In this document: in pieces, positions 47,371 to 57,044 of the stretch
Layout of the letters: every line of letters begins with the position of its first letter
Numbering within the stretch: position 1 is the first letter of the stretch
NCBI RefSeq assembly: GCF_006385875.1
Contig: NZ_VFSU01000030.1
Location: forward strand, 124,001 to 188,000
Reading direction: 5' to 3'
Length of the DNA stretch: 64,000 nucleotides
Source: Sandaracinobacter neustonicus
GTDB lineage: Bacteria; Pseudomonadota; Alphaproteobacteria; Sphingomonadales; Sphingomonadaceae
Notes under the pieces: model-generated
Database searches by the model: none
The model's input: only the letters and a program-made list of their open reading frames with translations
Told to the model about the DNA's origin: nothing
Translations under genes and position numbers: made by a program

Positions 47371-47463
47371 CGCCCAAAGGTAGCAAAGCTGCTGGGTGAC
47401 GCCGCATGGCGCACTCCGCTAGTCTCCGCCGCGGGGGACAGGAGATTTGGGAGAGGGCCGATC

Positions 47464-49080
47464 ATGGCAACGCTGGCTGAAGGCGTGCGCGGAACCGCGC
47501 GCGCGGTGAATTTCGCGGAGATGCAGGTGCTGGGCGACGCGACGCGTGTGCACGCCCGTGACCGCCCCGGCGCGGTCGCCTTCGAATTCGAAGGCCGTAT
47601 CACCAGCTTCGCCCAACTGGACGCGCATGTGAATCAGGTCGCCAACGCGCTGATCGCGGCGGGGCTGAAGCCCGGAGACCGCATCGCCTATGTCGGCAAG
47701 AACAGCGATCATTATTTCGAGCTGTTCATCGGCGCGACCAAGGCGGGCGTGGTGATGGTGCCGGTGGGCTGGCGGCTGGCCGGGCCGGAAATCGCCTTCA
47801 TCGTCAACAATGCAGAGGCAAAGCTGCTGTTTGTCGGCCCGGAACTGGTCGATCTGGCGCGGGCGAACATCGGCGAACTGGGCCGGGGCCGCACCCTGAT
47901 CGCCATGGAGCCGGGCAGCAACTGGCCCACGTTCGAGGCATGGCGCGATGCGCACCCCGCCACCGCGCCGCACTTCAGCCCCGCCCCGTCCGACGTGGCG
48001 ATCCAGCTCTACACGTCGGGCACCACCGGCCACCCGAAGGGCGCGATGCTCACCCATTCCAACCTGCTGGAAGGGCGGCGTCTGGGCGAGCGTCACCCGA
48101 TGCCGTGGAACGAATGGGGGCCGGACGACGTCAGCCTCGTCGCCATGCCGGTTGCCCATATCGGCGGCACCGGCTGGGGGCTGATCGGGCTGGTGAACGG
48201 CGCGCGCGGTGTCGTCGCGCGGGAGTTCGATCCGCTGAAGGTGCTGGATTATATCGAGAAAGACCGTGTTTCGAAGATGTTCATGGTGCCCGCCGCGCTG
48301 CAGATCGTGGTGCGCCAGCCCCGTTCGCGGGAGGTGGATTACAGCCGCCTGAAATATATCCTCTACGGTGCCTCGCCCATCCCGCTGGACCTGCTGCGGG
48401 AATGTATCGAGCTGTTCGGCTGCGGCTTCTGCCAGCAATATGGGATGACGGAAACCACCGGCACCATCGTCTATCTGCCGCCGGAGGATCATGATCCGGC
48501 GGGCACCCCCCGCATGCGCGCGGCGGGCCTGCCGATGCCCGGGGTGGAGATCAGGGTGGTCGATACCGAGGGCCGCGAACTGCCGCGCGGCGAAGTCGGT
48601 GAAGTCAGCACCCGTAGCTATGCCAACATGACGGGCTACTGGCGGCTGGACGACGCCACCGCCGCCACCATCGCCGCGGACGGCTGGCTGCGCACGGGCG
48701 ACGCGGGCTATATGGATGAAGACGGCTACCTCTACATCCACGACCGGGTGAAAGACATGATCATCTCCGGCGGGGAGAATGTGTATCCGGCGGAAGTGGA
48801 AAGCGCCGTTTATGGCCACCCCGCCGTCGCCGAAGTGGCGGTGATCGGCGTGCCCGACGAGAAATGGGGCGAAGCGGTGAAGGCCGTGGTGGTGCCAAAG
48901 CCGGGTGCCAGCATCGACGCGGAGGATATCATCGCCTTCGCCCGCAGCCGCATCGCCGCCTTCAAGGCCCCCAAATCGGTGGACGTGATCGCCGCGCTGC
49001 CGCGCAACGCCTCTGGCAAGATCCTCCGCCGCGAATTGCGCGCGCCCTATTGGGCGGACCGCGCGCGGCAAGTGAACTAG
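47464..49080 (+). CDS. Acyl-CoA synthetase (AMP-forming ligase)
   Basis: A 538-aa ANL-superfamily ligase that activates a carboxylic acid with ATP and CoA. The P-loop-like motif LYTSGTTGHPKGAMLTHSN, the A5 motif YGMTETTG, GWLRTGDAGYMDEDGYLYIH and the hinge DRVKDMIISGGENVYPAEVE are intact. The catalytic lysine is in NASGKILRREL. The substrate may be a fatty or aromatic acid; this cannot be read from sequence. The acyl-CoA dehydrogenase gene follows after 10 bp, so the two probably act in sequence. Confidence 0.93.
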   Translation: MATLAEGVRGTARAVNFAEMQVLGDATRVHARDRPGAVAFEFEGRITSFAQLDAHVNQVANALIAAGLKPGDRIAYVGKNSDHYFELFIGATKAGVVMVPVGWRLAGPEIAFIVNNAEAKLLFVGPELVDLARANIGELGRGRTLIAMEPGSNWPTFEAWRDAHPATAPHFSPAPSDVAIQLYTSGTTGHPKGAMLTHSNLLEGRRLGERHPMPWNEWGPDDVSLVAMPVAHIGGTGWGLIGLVNGARGVVAREFDPLKVLDYIEKDRVSKMFMVPAALQIVVRQPRSREVDYSRLKYILYGASPIPLDLLRECIELFGCGFCQQYGMTETTGTIVYLPPEDHDPAGTPRMRAAGLPMPGVEIRVVDTEGRELPRGEVGEVSTRSYANMTGYWRLDDATAATIAADGWLRTGDAGYMDEDGYLYIHDRVKDMIISGGENVYPAEVESAVYGHPAVAEVAVIGVPDEKWGEAVKAVVVPKPGASIDAEDIIAFARSRIAAFKAPKSVDVIAALPRNASGKILRRELRAPYWADRARQVN

Positions 49081-49090
49081 GGGCGACGCG

Positions 49091-50275
49091 ATGGACTATG
49101 GCCTTTCCCCCACCTATCTCGCCTTCCAGTCAGAGGTGCGCGCCTTCCTGAAGCAGCGGCTCACCCCGGAACTGCGCGAGGCCGGCGCGCGCATGACCTC
49201 TGTTTTCATCGACAAGCAATGGTCGATCGCATGGCAGAAGATCCTGCACGAAAAGGGCTGGGTCGCCCCGGATTGGCCGGTGGAGCATGGCGGCCCCGGC
49301 TGGAGCGACACGCAGCGCGCCATCTTCGCGGCAGAATGCGCAGCCGCCTCCGCCCCCTCGCTCGCGCCGCAGGGGCTGAAAATGGTCGGCCCGGTGCTGA
49401 TGCGTTACGGCACGCCCGAACAGAAGGCGCATTATCTGCCCCGTCTGCTGTCGGGTGAGGATTTCTGGTGCCAGGGCTATTCCGAACCCGGCGCTGGCTC
49501 TGATCTCGCCTCGCTGCGCATGGCCGCCGTGCCAGACGGCAGTGATTATGTGCTGAACGGCTCCAAAATCTGGACCACCCACGCCCATTTCGCCAACCGC
49601 ATCTTCTGCCTCGTGCGCACCAGCACGCAGGGCAAGCCGCAGGAGGGCATCACCTTCCTGCTGATCGACATGGCGACGCCGGGCATCACCGTCCGCCCCA
49701 TTCTCTCGCTGTCGGGCGATCATGATCTGAACGAAGTGTTCTTCGACGATGTCCGCGTGCCGCAAGCCAACCGCGTCGGTGCGGAGAATGAGGGCTGGAC
49801 GGTCGCCAAATATCTGCTGGAGTTCGAACGCGGCGGCTCCATGTCGCCGGGGCTGAAGGCCACGCTGGCCCGTGCGCGCGAACAGGCCGCAGCGGAAGGG
49901 CTGCTGGCAGACCCGGCCTTCCGCCGCCGCCTGCTGGAAGCAGAAGCCAATCTCTCCGCCATAGAAGCCACCGAACAACGCATCCTCTCCGCCCTCACCG
50001 GCGGCAAGAACCCCGGCCCGCTCTCCTCGCTGCTGAAGATTCAGGCCACCGAAGCGATGCAGAAAATCGACGAACTCGGCATCGAAGCCGCCGGCCCTTA
50101 CGGCACAGTGGAACAAACCGCCGCCCGCCAGCCGCTGAGCCAGCTGCCCTATGTCGGCCCGGAACACAGCCTCACCGCCATGCCCCGCTATTTCAACAAC
50201 CGAGCCGCCAGCATCTACGGCGGCTCCAACGAAATCCAGCGCAACCTGATCGCGAAAATGGTGCTGGGGTTGTAG
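49091..50275 (+). CDS. Acyl-CoA dehydrogenase family protein
   Basis: A 394-aa FAD-dependent dehydrogenase that introduces a 2,3-double bond into an acyl-CoA. The motif CQGYSEPGAGSDLASLRM, the NGSKIWTTHAHFANRIFCLV segment and the C-terminal YGGSNEIQRNLIAKMVLGL are typical. It is the second gene of a two-gene operon with the ligase. The following gap (50276-50833) holds only repeats. Confidence 0.92.
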   Translation: MDYGLSPTYLAFQSEVRAFLKQRLTPELREAGARMTSVFIDKQWSIAWQKILHEKGWVAPDWPVEHGGPGWSDTQRAIFAAECAAASAPSLAPQGLKMVGPVLMRYGTPEQKAHYLPRLLSGEDFWCQGYSEPGAGSDLASLRMAAVPDGSDYVLNGSKIWTTHAHFANRIFCLVRTSTQGKPQEGITFLLIDMATPGITVRPILSLSGDHDLNEVFFDDVRVPQANRVGAENEGWTVAKYLLEFERGGSMSPGLKATLARAREQAAAEGLLADPAFRRRLLEAEANLSAIEATEQRILSALTGGKNPGPLSSLLKIQATEAMQKIDELGIEAAGPYGTVEQTAARQPLSQLPYVGPEHSLTAMPRYFNNRAASIYGGSNEIQRNLIAKMVLGL

Positions 50276-50359
50276 GCGGGCGGCAGCTGCGTTGAGCGCG
50301 GAGGCCACCGGCGGCCAAGGGCTTTGCCTTTGGAACCGGACCTTCGGCTTTTTTGTCAC

Positions 50360-50541
50360 CGGCGGCCGGGCTCTGCCCGGACCCGGCAGGGAAATGATTT
50401 CCCTGCACCCTCAACATTTGCGTTGCGGCCCACCTGCCACGTCGTGCGAGTGATCCGCTTTGATTGCCTGCGGCGCTACGAAGCTCTCTCCCCCTGCAAG
50501 GGGGAGAGTAGGAGAGAGGGTGTCACCGGTTGGCCTGATCC
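50360..50541 (-). repeat. Type I intergenic repeat, copy 4 (inverted)
   Basis: Complete copy in minus orientation: A core at 50360-50412, linker, then the CGGCGCTACGAAG and CTCTCCCCCTGCAAGGGGGAG hairpin block, ending GGCCTGATCC. It has one extra AGTAGGAG segment compared with the others. Confidence 0.85.
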
Positions 50542-50567
50542 GCTGACATCACAACACGCGAAACAGA

Positions 50568-50750
50568 AGCGCCGCAGGCCATAACCCCCAACCTCGTGCC
50601 AAGCGGATGGCCCCCACCCCAACCCCTCCCCTAAAGGAGGAGGGGCTCAGAAAACGTCGGGGGTGCAGGGGCGTCACGCCCCTGCCGGGGTCCCCATGAA
50701 CTTGTTCATGGGGTGGGGACGGGGGAGTTTGAGGGGCAGCGCCCCCTCAA
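50568..50750 (-). repeat. Type II intergenic repeat, copy 2 (inverted)
   Basis: Minus-orientation copy: AGCGCCGCAGGC, CCTCGTGCCAAGCGGATGGC, CCCCTAAAGGAGGAGGGG, the GCAGGGGCGTCACGCCCCTGC palindrome and GGGGCAGCGCCCCC. It carries an extra 35-bp segment containing CCCCATGAACTTGTTCATGGGG, a perfect 10-bp-arm palindrome. Confidence 0.78.
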
Positions 50751-50833
50751 CAGCAGCGCCCAACACCGCCCTGCGTTGACGCGGCCCGCCTGATCGGCAA
50801 ACAGCGTGCGCCGCCGCCAAAAAGGATGCCCCG

Positions 50834-52360
50834 ATGCCTGTTCTTGCCGATCCCGCCACCGAAGCCCGTTCGATTCTCGCCGGGCTGGGCCTGTCCCTCC
50901 CCGCGTCGGGGCTGGAGGCGCGGACGCCGGTGGATGGGGCGTTGATCGGCCATGTCACCCCCGCCACCCCGGCCGAGGCGGAGGCGGCGATTGCCCGCGC
51001 GGCGGCGGCGTTCCGGCTGTGGCGCAGCGTGCCCGGCCCGAAGCGGGGCGAACTGGTGCGGCTCTATGGCGAGGAATTGCGGCGGGAGAAGGATCCGCTG
51101 GGGCGGCTCGTCACGCTGGAAGCGGGCAAGACGCTGTCCGAAGGGCTGGGCGAAGTGCAGGAGATGATCGACATCTGCGACTTCGCCGCCGGGCTGTCGC
51201 GCCAGCTTTATGGCCTGACGATGACGACGGAGCGCCCCGGCCACCGGCTGATGGAAACATGGCATCCGCTGGGGCCGGTGGGGGTGATTTCCGCCTTCAA
51301 CTTCCCGGTGGCGGTGTGGTGCTGGAACCTCTCTCTGGCGCTGGTGTGCGGCGATCCGGTGCTGTGGAAGCCGTCGGAAAAAACCCCGCTGACAGCGCTG
51401 GCGGTGCATGCCGTGTTCGAGCGCGCACTGGCCCGCTTCGCCGCCGAACAGGGCGAATTCGCGGTGCCCGATATCAGCCAGCTGCTGATCGGCGGGCCGG
51501 AGATCGGCAATCTTCTGGTGGAAGACAGGCGCGTCGCGCTGGTCTCCGCCACCGGCTCCACCCGGATGGGGCGCATCGTCGCGCCGAAGCTGGCTGCGCG
51601 TTTCGCCCGATCCTTGCTGGAACTGGGCGGCAACAATGCGCTGATCGTCACCCCGTCCGCCGATCTCGATCTGGCGCTGAAGGCAATCGCCTTTGCCGCC
51701 ATGGGCACGGCCGGGCAGCGCTGCACCTCGCTGCGCCGCCTGCTGGTGCATGAAAGCCTGAAGGATGAGGTGGTCGCGCGGCTGAAGCCGATCTGGGCCA
51801 GCGCCAGCGTGGGCGATCCGCGCGATCCCGGCACGCTGGTGGGGCCACTGATCGACGCCGCCGCGGGCGAGGGGATGGCCAACGCGCTGGAGGCCGCGCG
51901 TGCGGCGGGCGGCATCGTCCATGGCGGGGAGGCGGTGGACAGCGCCGGAATCTATCGCCGCCCGGCGCTGGTGGAGATGCCCGCGCATGGCGGGCCGATG
52001 CTGTATGAAACCTTCGCGCCCGTGCTCTATGTGGTCGGCTATTCCACGCTGGAAGAAGCGATCGAGCTGAACAACAGCGTCGGCGCGGGGCTGTCCTCGG
52101 CGATCTTCACCACCGATCTGCGCGAATCCGAACGCTTTGTGTCGGCCGCCGGTTCGGATTGCGGCATCGTCAATGTGAACATCGGCACCTCCGGTGCGGA
52201 GATCGGCGGTGCGTTCGGCGGCGAGAAGGAAACCGGCGGCGGTCGCGAGGCCGGGTCCGACAGCTGGCGCGCCTATATGCGCCGCGCCACCAACACCATC
52301 AATTACTCCAACGAGATCCCGCTGGCGCAGGGCGTGCGCTTCGATATCGGCGCGGGTTGA
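50834..52360 (+). CDS. ALDH7-family aldehyde dehydrogenase (alpha-aminoadipic semialdehyde / piperideine-6-carboxylate type)
   Basis: A 508-aa NAD-dependent aldehyde dehydrogenase. The active-site Cys is in GTAGQRCTSLRR, the glutamate in LELGGNNALIV, and VISAFNFPVAVWCWN is the ALDH7-type strand. FGGEKETGGGREAGSDSWRA and the terminal NYSNEIPLAQGVRFD match enzymes oxidising alpha-aminoadipic semialdehyde in lysine breakdown. The next gene, a transporter, starts 5 bp after it, suggesting uptake and catabolism of one compound. Confidence 0.9.
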   Translation: MPVLADPATEARSILAGLGLSLPASGLEARTPVDGALIGHVTPATPAEAEAAIARAAAAFRLWRSVPGPKRGELVRLYGEELRREKDPLGRLVTLEAGKTLSEGLGEVQEMIDICDFAAGLSRQLYGLTMTTERPGHRLMETWHPLGPVGVISAFNFPVAVWCWNLSLALVCGDPVLWKPSEKTPLTALAVHAVFERALARFAAEQGEFAVPDISQLLIGGPEIGNLLVEDRRVALVSATGSTRMGRIVAPKLAARFARSLLELGGNNALIVTPSADLDLALKAIAFAAMGTAGQRCTSLRRLLVHESLKDEVVARLKPIWASASVGDPRDPGTLVGPLIDAAAGEGMANALEAARAAGGIVHGGEAVDSAGIYRRPALVEMPAHGGPMLYETFAPVLYVVGYSTLEEAIELNNSVGAGLSSAIFTTDLRESERFVSAAGSDCGIVNVNIGTSGAEIGGAFGGEKETGGGREAGSDSWRAYMRRATNTINYSNEIPLAQGVRFDIGAG

Positions 52361-52365
52361 GAGGC

Positions 52366-53631
52366 ATGGAGTCTGACAAGGCCCGCCGCACACGCGCGCT
52401 GTGGGCGAGTTTCGTGGGCACGGGGATCGAATTCTACGATTTCTATATCTACGCAACCGCCGCCAGCCTTGTGTTCGGGCAGGTCTTTTTCCCGCCGGGC
52501 AATCCGGGGGTGCAGCAGATGGCGGCCTTCGCCACGCTGGCGGTCGCCTTCTTCGCGCGGCCGGTGGGCGCGGCGGTGTTCGGCCATTACGGGGACAGGA
52601 TCGGCCGCAAGGCAACGCTGGTCGCCTCTTTGCTAACGATGGGCTTGTCCACCACGCTGGTCGCCTTCCTGCCCAGCTATGCGATGGCCGGCTGGTTCGC
52701 GCCGTTCGCGCTGTGCGTGCTGCGCTTCGGGCAGGGCTTCGGCCTTGGCGGCGAATGGGGCGGCGCGGCACTGCTGGCGGTGGAAAACGCCCCGCCGGGC
52801 TGGCGCGCGCGCTTCGGCTCCGCGCCGCAGATGGGCGCACCGGCGGGGTTCATCGCCGCCAACGGCCTGTTCCTGCTGCTGGGCCTGTGGCTGACGCCGG
52901 AGGAGTTCGCGGCCTGGGGCTGGCGCATTCCCTTCCTGCTGTCGGCCGGGCTGGTCGCGGTTGGGCTGTGGATCCGGTTGAAGCTGGGGGAAACGCCGGA
53001 GTTCAAGGCCGCGCTGGAGGAAGCACCACCGCCCAAAGTGCCGCTGGGCGAAGTGATGTCCCGCCACCGTGCCGCGCTGATCACCGGCACGCTGGGCGCG
53101 GTGTGTTGCTTTGCCACTTACTATATCGCCACGGCGTTCCTGCTGGGCTGGGGCACCAAGTCTCTGGGCTATTCCATGCAGGCGTTTCTGGGGATTCAAC
53201 TGGTCGCCATCCTGTTCATGGCGGCGGGCATTTATTTGTCGGCATGGCTGGCCGATGTGCGGCTGGACCCGCGCCGGGTGCTTGCCGGGGGCTGCGTCGG
53301 CGTGGCGGCGCTGGGGCTGGTGATGGCACCGATGATGGGCGCGGGGCTGTGGGGAATCGCCGCCTATGTGTCGCTGCTGCTGTTCGCGATGGGCTTTGTC
53401 TATGGCCCGCTCGGCGCATGGCTGCCGGGGCTGTTTCCGCCGCGCGTGCGCTACACCGGGGCTTCGATGACGTTCAACATCGCGGGCGTGATCGGCGGCG
53501 GCCTTACCCCGCTGATCGCGCAGGCGCTGGCCATGCGCGGCGGGCTGCAGCCGGTGGGCTGGTATCTGGCGACGGCAGGCGCGCTCAGCTTCGTGGCGCT
53601 GCTGAACGCCGGGTTCCGCAAGACGCGTTAG
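52366..53631 (+). CDS. MFS transporter, metabolite:H+ symporter (MHS/ShiA-ProP-like) family
   Basis: A 421-aa twelve-helix inner-membrane symporter. Signature blocks are GTGIEFYDFYIYATAASLVF, GHYGDRIGRKATLVASLLTM, RFGQGFGLGGEWGGAALLAV and RYTGASMTFNIAGVIGGGLT, all typical of the MHS family for small carboxylates or osmolytes. It is co-directional with the aldehyde dehydrogenase. Its stop overlaps the stop of the convergent gene downstream by 3 nt. Confidence 0.9.
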   Translation: MESDKARRTRALWASFVGTGIEFYDFYIYATAASLVFGQVFFPPGNPGVQQMAAFATLAVAFFARPVGAAVFGHYGDRIGRKATLVASLLTMGLSTTLVAFLPSYAMAGWFAPFALCVLRFGQGFGLGGEWGGAALLAVENAPPGWRARFGSAPQMGAPAGFIAANGLFLLLGLWLTPEEFAAWGWRIPFLLSAGLVAVGLWIRLKLGETPEFKAALEEAPPPKVPLGEVMSRHRAALITGTLGAVCCFATYYIATAFLLGWGTKSLGYSMQAFLGIQLVAILFMAAGIYLSAWLADVRLDPRRVLAGGCVGVAALGLVMAPMMGAGLWGIAAYVSLLLFAMGFVYGPLGAWLPGLFPPRVRYTGASMTFNIAGVIGGGLTPLIAQALAMRGGLQPVGWYLATAGALSFVALLNAGFRKTR

Positions 53632-54755
53632 AAGCCATTTCCCGGGGCGGGTGGCTCCAGTTCGTCGATGGCTTCGAACAGGCGGGTCAGTGCTTCGCGT
53701 TCCCCGGCGTTGATTTCCGGCCGCCAGATTTCGAACAGCAGGATCACCCGCGTCTCCTTGCCGCGATTCCAGGCTTCATGTTCGAAACTGTCGTCGAAGA
53801 TCAGCGCCTTGCCCTGTTCCCACTGGCGGGTTTCCGGGCCGACGCGCAGAGCGCAATCCGGGTTCGTCACCAGCGGGATGTGCACGATCAGCCGCGTGTT
53901 CAGCATTCCCGTGTGCGGCTGGATATGCGTGCCCGGCTTCAGCAGGCTCCACAGCGCCATCGGGGATCGCCCCCGGATCACCGGTATCGGCGCCTTGGCC
54001 AGCGCGGCCATGGTGGCGGGGGCGGCAGCGGCATGGGCATCCACCACCTCTCCATTGTTCCAGAAATAATGCGCGCCCCAGCTGGGGTCGTCCTTCAGCG
54101 GGTTGTTCGGGCTGGGGCGATCCGTGCGGGTCTCCACATAGGGGCGGAAATCGCTGCCATCGGACAGCCGCGCCTTCAGCTCCGCCCACATCAGCGGAGT
54201 CGCGGCCTCCACTTCGGCCAGCCAGTCGAACTCCTCGCGCTCGTAAAAGGCGCGCTGCGGCAGGCCGGGGAAATAGAACATGCTGGGCTGTTGCAGGAAC
54301 AGCTGCGTTTTGCCCGTCAGCAGGTCGATCGCGTGCGACAGGCGGGGAAGCGCGGCGGTGCTGCCCATCTTGTCGCGCAGATGCGCTTCGAAGCGGGCGG
54401 AGGATTGCGCCAGCCATTGCTGCGCCCGTTGCAGGAAGGGCGTGAGTTCCGGCGGCTGCTGGGTCGTCATCGCCTGATTCAGCGCCGCGCGGAAATAGCT
54501 GGTGGCGGCGCGGTCATCGCCCGCCCGGCTTTTCACATCGCCCATCGCCAGCAGTGCGCCGACATGGCGCGGGTTTTCCGCCAGCGCCCGGTTCAGCGCG
54601 GCATCCTCGCCCGCGATATCGCCGGACAGTTGCGCCACCTGCGCTGCCAGCAGCGCGGGTGCCTCGGGCCAGTCCGCCAATATGGCGCGCGCGGAGGCGA
54701 AGTCCCGCCGCTGCATCGCGGCGCGAATCTGCGTCAGGCGCGGATCCTGCGCCAT
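53628..54755 (-). CDS. Aspartyl/asparaginyl beta-hydroxylase domain protein with N-terminal TPR region
   Basis: A 375-aa 2-oxoglutarate/Fe(II) oxygenase. The N-terminal 100 residues form TPR-like helical repeats (DPRLTQIRAAMQRRDFASAR; ALNRALAENPRHVGALLAMG). The catalytic C-terminal domain has the metal-binding histidines in HIQPHTGMLNTRLIVHIPLV and SFEHEAWNRGKETRVILLFE. Related proteins hydroxylate protein residues or lipid A (LpxO); the TPR suggests a protein substrate. It starts 14 bp after the metallopeptidase stop on the same strand. Start 54755 was chosen over an earlier ATG inside that gene. Confidence 0.87.
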   Translation of the reverse strand: MAQDPRLTQIRAAMQRRDFASARAILADWPEAPALLAAQVAQLSGDIAGEDAALNRALAENPRHVGALLAMGDVKSRAGDDRAATSYFRAALNQAMTTQQPPELTPFLQRAQQWLAQSSARFEAHLRDKMGSTAALPRLSHAIDLLTGKTQLFLQQPSMFYFPGLPQRAFYEREEFDWLAEVEAATPLMWAELKARLSDGSDFRPYVETRTDRPSPNNPLKDDPSWGAHYFWNNGEVVDAHAAAAPATMAALAKAPIPVIRGRSPMALWSLLKPGTHIQPHTGMLNTRLIVHIPLVTNPDCALRVGPETRQWEQGKALIFDDSFEHEAWNRGKETRVILLFEIWRPEINAGEREALTRLFEAIDELEPPAPGNGF

Positions 54756-54769
54756 TCCGGGCTGCGTGC

Positions 54770-55705
54770 TCAGAGCTGCCCCTCTGGCACGTTGAAGGTG
54801 TCGCACTTGTTGGGGTCGCCCGATTCGAAGCCCTTCGTCAGCCAGCGGATGCGTTGCTCCGCGCTGCCGTGGGTGAAGCTGTCGGGCACCACCCGGCCTT
54901 GCGCCTGCCGTTGCAGCGTATCGTCGCCTATGGCCTGCGCGGCGCGCACGCCTTCGGCGAAATCACCGGAATCCAGCAGGTTGCGGTTTTGCGCCGCCCA
55001 CACCCCGGCATAGCAATCCGCCTGCAATTCCAGCCGCACGGACAGCGCATTGGCCTGCCCCCGGCTGGCGCGCTGCTGCGCCTTCGTCACCTGTTGCGAC
55101 ACGCCGGTGATCGTCTGGATATGGTGGCCGACCTCGTGCGCGATCACATAGGCGGCGGCGAAATCGCCCGGCGCGCCGAACTGCCGTGCCAGCTGATCGA
55201 AGAAGCTGGTGTCCAGATAGACCTTCTGATCTGCCGGGCAGTAAAAGGGCCCGGCAGCGGCGGACGCGCCGCCGCAGGCAGAGCGGATGCTGCCATCGAA
55301 CAGCACCAGCTTGGGGGCCGGGTAACGCTGGCCTTCGGCGGCGAAAATCTTGCCCCATGTGTCTTCGGTGGAGCCGAGCACCTTGGCGACGAAACGGTCC
55401 GTTTCCGTCTGCAACTGGGAGGTGCTGCCCTTGCCGGGCGCTCCGGCGGATTCGGTGATTTGCGGCGCGCCTGTCGGCACGCTGCTGCCGGAACCGCCCA
55501 TGTTGCTCAGCAGGAACACCGCGCCCAGCGCCACGACGATGCCGATAATGCCGAATTTGGAGCCGATCAGCGGGATGAACAGCCCCAAGAGGCCGCCCAG
55601 CCCGCCCATGCCGCCCGCGCCTTGCCCCGCGCGACCAAAGCCGATTCCGCCTTCGTCGCGCCGGTTCTCGATGTTGCTGCTTTCGCGCTGGTCGTCGAGC
55701 CGCAT
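54770..55705 (-). CDS. Neutral zinc metallopeptidase (YpfJ family)
   Basis: A 311-aa membrane-anchored predicted zinc peptidase. A Gly-rich cytoplasmic N-terminus (GFGRAGQGAGGMGGLGGLLG) and one membrane helix (FGIIGIVVALGAVFLLS) precede the domain with HEVGHHIQTITGVSQ (HExxH) and SVRLELQADCYAGVWA carrying the third-ligand glutamate/aspartate. The start at 55705 gives the conserved MRLDDQRESSNIEDRR-like N-terminus. Substrate unknown. It is divergent from the sugar dehydrogenase. Confidence 0.9.
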   Translation of the reverse strand: MRLDDQRESSNIENRRDEGGIGFGRAGQGAGGMGGLGGLLGLFIPLIGSKFGIIGIVVALGAVFLLSNMGGSGSSVPTGAPQITESAGAPGKGSTSQLQTETDRFVAKVLGSTEDTWGKIFAAEGQRYPAPKLVLFDGSIRSACGGASAAAGPFYCPADQKVYLDTSFFDQLARQFGAPGDFAAAYVIAHEVGHHIQTITGVSQQVTKAQQRASRGQANALSVRLELQADCYAGVWAAQNRNLLDSGDFAEGVRAAQAIGDDTLQRQAQGRVVPDSFTHGSAEQRIRWLTKGFESGDPNKCDTFNVPEGQL

Positions 55706-55865
55706 GTCTGTCCCCTCTGTTCGATGTCCGCACGATAGGGGAAGCGCGCGCCGGATGCGAGCAAAAGGGCGATGGTTGCCTGCAATCACGTCGCAATGGG
55801 GTTGTGTAGGGGCGCACAGATGCGCGAGAGGGCAAGTGTTACAGCAATGACATGGAGTGACAAGG

Positions 55866-57044
55866 ATGCGAAAGCTGGCGGTGGCCGCTCTGGCCGGGAT
55901 TGCGGGGGCCTGCGCCCAGGCCCAGCCCGCCGAACAGGCGAAGGCCGCGCCGCCCGTGGTCGCCTTCGAAGTGGCGGCCGAGCCGGGCGTGGCGCAAGCC
56001 GTGTGGGCCACGGGGTTGAGCCACCCATGGGGCATTGCATGGCTGCCGGATGGCCGGGCGCTGGTGACGGAGCGCGGCGGCGCGCTGAGGATCGTTGGTA
56101 AGGATGGCAAGGTCGGCGCGCCCGTGCAGGGCGTGCCAGCGGTCGCGGCGGTGGGGCAGGGCGGGCTGCTGGATGTCGCCGTGCACCCGGATTTCGCGCG
56201 CAATTCCTATGTCTATCTCACCCATTCGGTGGGCGATCCGAAAGCGAATCAAACTGCGCTTTCGCGCGGCCGCCTGAAGGGCAATGCGCTGGAGGATGTG
56301 ACGGAACTGTTCCGCAATCCGCAGGCGAAAACCGGCGGCGCGCATTTCGGCTCGCGGCTGCTGTGGCTGCCGGATGGTTCGCTGCTGATGAGCGTGGGCG
56401 ACGGCGGCAACACCAACATCCAGCTGGACGGCCAGCCGATCCGCATCAATGCGCAGAATCCGAAAGCCTATTTCGGCAAGGTGCTGCGGCTGACGGCCGA
56501 TGGCCAACCCGCCCCCGGCAACCCCGGGGCGGATGCCGCGAAGGGGTGGGATGCGCGCGTGTGGACGATGGGCCATCGCAATGTGCAGGGGCTGGCGCTG
56601 GATGCGAAAACCGGTGCGGTCTGGGCGACGGAACATGGCGCGCGCGGCGGTGACGAGCTGAACCGGCTGACGCCCGGCGGCAATTTCGGCTGGCCGCTGG
56701 TGACCTATTCCATGGAATATTCCGGCCAGCCGATCACCGAAGACCGCTCCCGGCCGGGCTTCCAGGATCCGGTTTCGGTGTGGATTCCCTCCATCGCGGC
56801 TTCCGGGCTGGCGGTCTATCGCGGCTCGCGGCTGAAATCGCTGGATGGCGCGCTGCTGGCGGGCGGGCTGATGAGCCAGGACGTGCGGGTGATCCGCACC
56901 GGCGCAGACGGCCGCCCCGCCGGCGAAACGCGTATCCAGATCGGCGCGCGCGTGCGCGACGTGGCCGTGGGGCCGGATGGCCTGATCTATGTGCTGACGG
57001 ATGAGGATGAAGGACGGATCATCCGGCTGTCGCCAGCACGCTGA
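55866..57044 (+). CDS. PQQ-dependent sugar dehydrogenase (Gdh-B/YliI-type aldose dehydrogenase)
   Basis: A 392-aa six-bladed beta-propeller enzyme exported to the periplasm. The signal ends AGIAGACAQAQP with a weak lipobox cysteine. Family motifs are GLSHPWGIAWLPDGRALVTE, GGLLDVAVHPDF, HFGSRLLWLPDGSLLMSVGD, WTMGHRNVQGLALD, and EHGARGGDELNRLTPGGNFG with the PQQ/calcium-binding Arg. It oxidises aldoses and feeds electrons to the quinone pool; the true substrate is not shown. The ATG at 55866 is preceded by GGAG. Confidence 0.9.
   Translation: MRKLAVAALAGIAGACAQAQPAEQAKAAPPVVAFEVAAEPGVAQAVWATGLSHPWGIAWLPDGRALVTERGGALRIVGKDGKVGAPVQGVPAVAAVGQGGLLDVAVHPDFARNSYVYLTHSVGDPKANQTALSRGRLKGNALEDVTELFRNPQAKTGGAHFGSRLLWLPDGSLLMSVGDGGNTNIQLDGQPIRINAQNPKAYFGKVLRLTADGQPAPGNPGADAAKGWDARVWTMGHRNVQGLALDAKTGAVWATEHGARGGDELNRLTPGGNFGWPLVTYSMEYSGQPITEDRSRPGFQDPVSVWIPSIAASGLAVYRGSRLKSLDGALLAGGLMSQDVRVIRTGADGRPAGETRIQIGARVRDVAVGPDGLIYVLTDEDEGRIIRLSPAR

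Noticed and set aside
47464-50275. Insertion sequence remnant around the esterase pseudogene and ligase operon
   Set aside because: No transposase fragment or terminal inverted repeats are visible; the decay is by frameshifts only.
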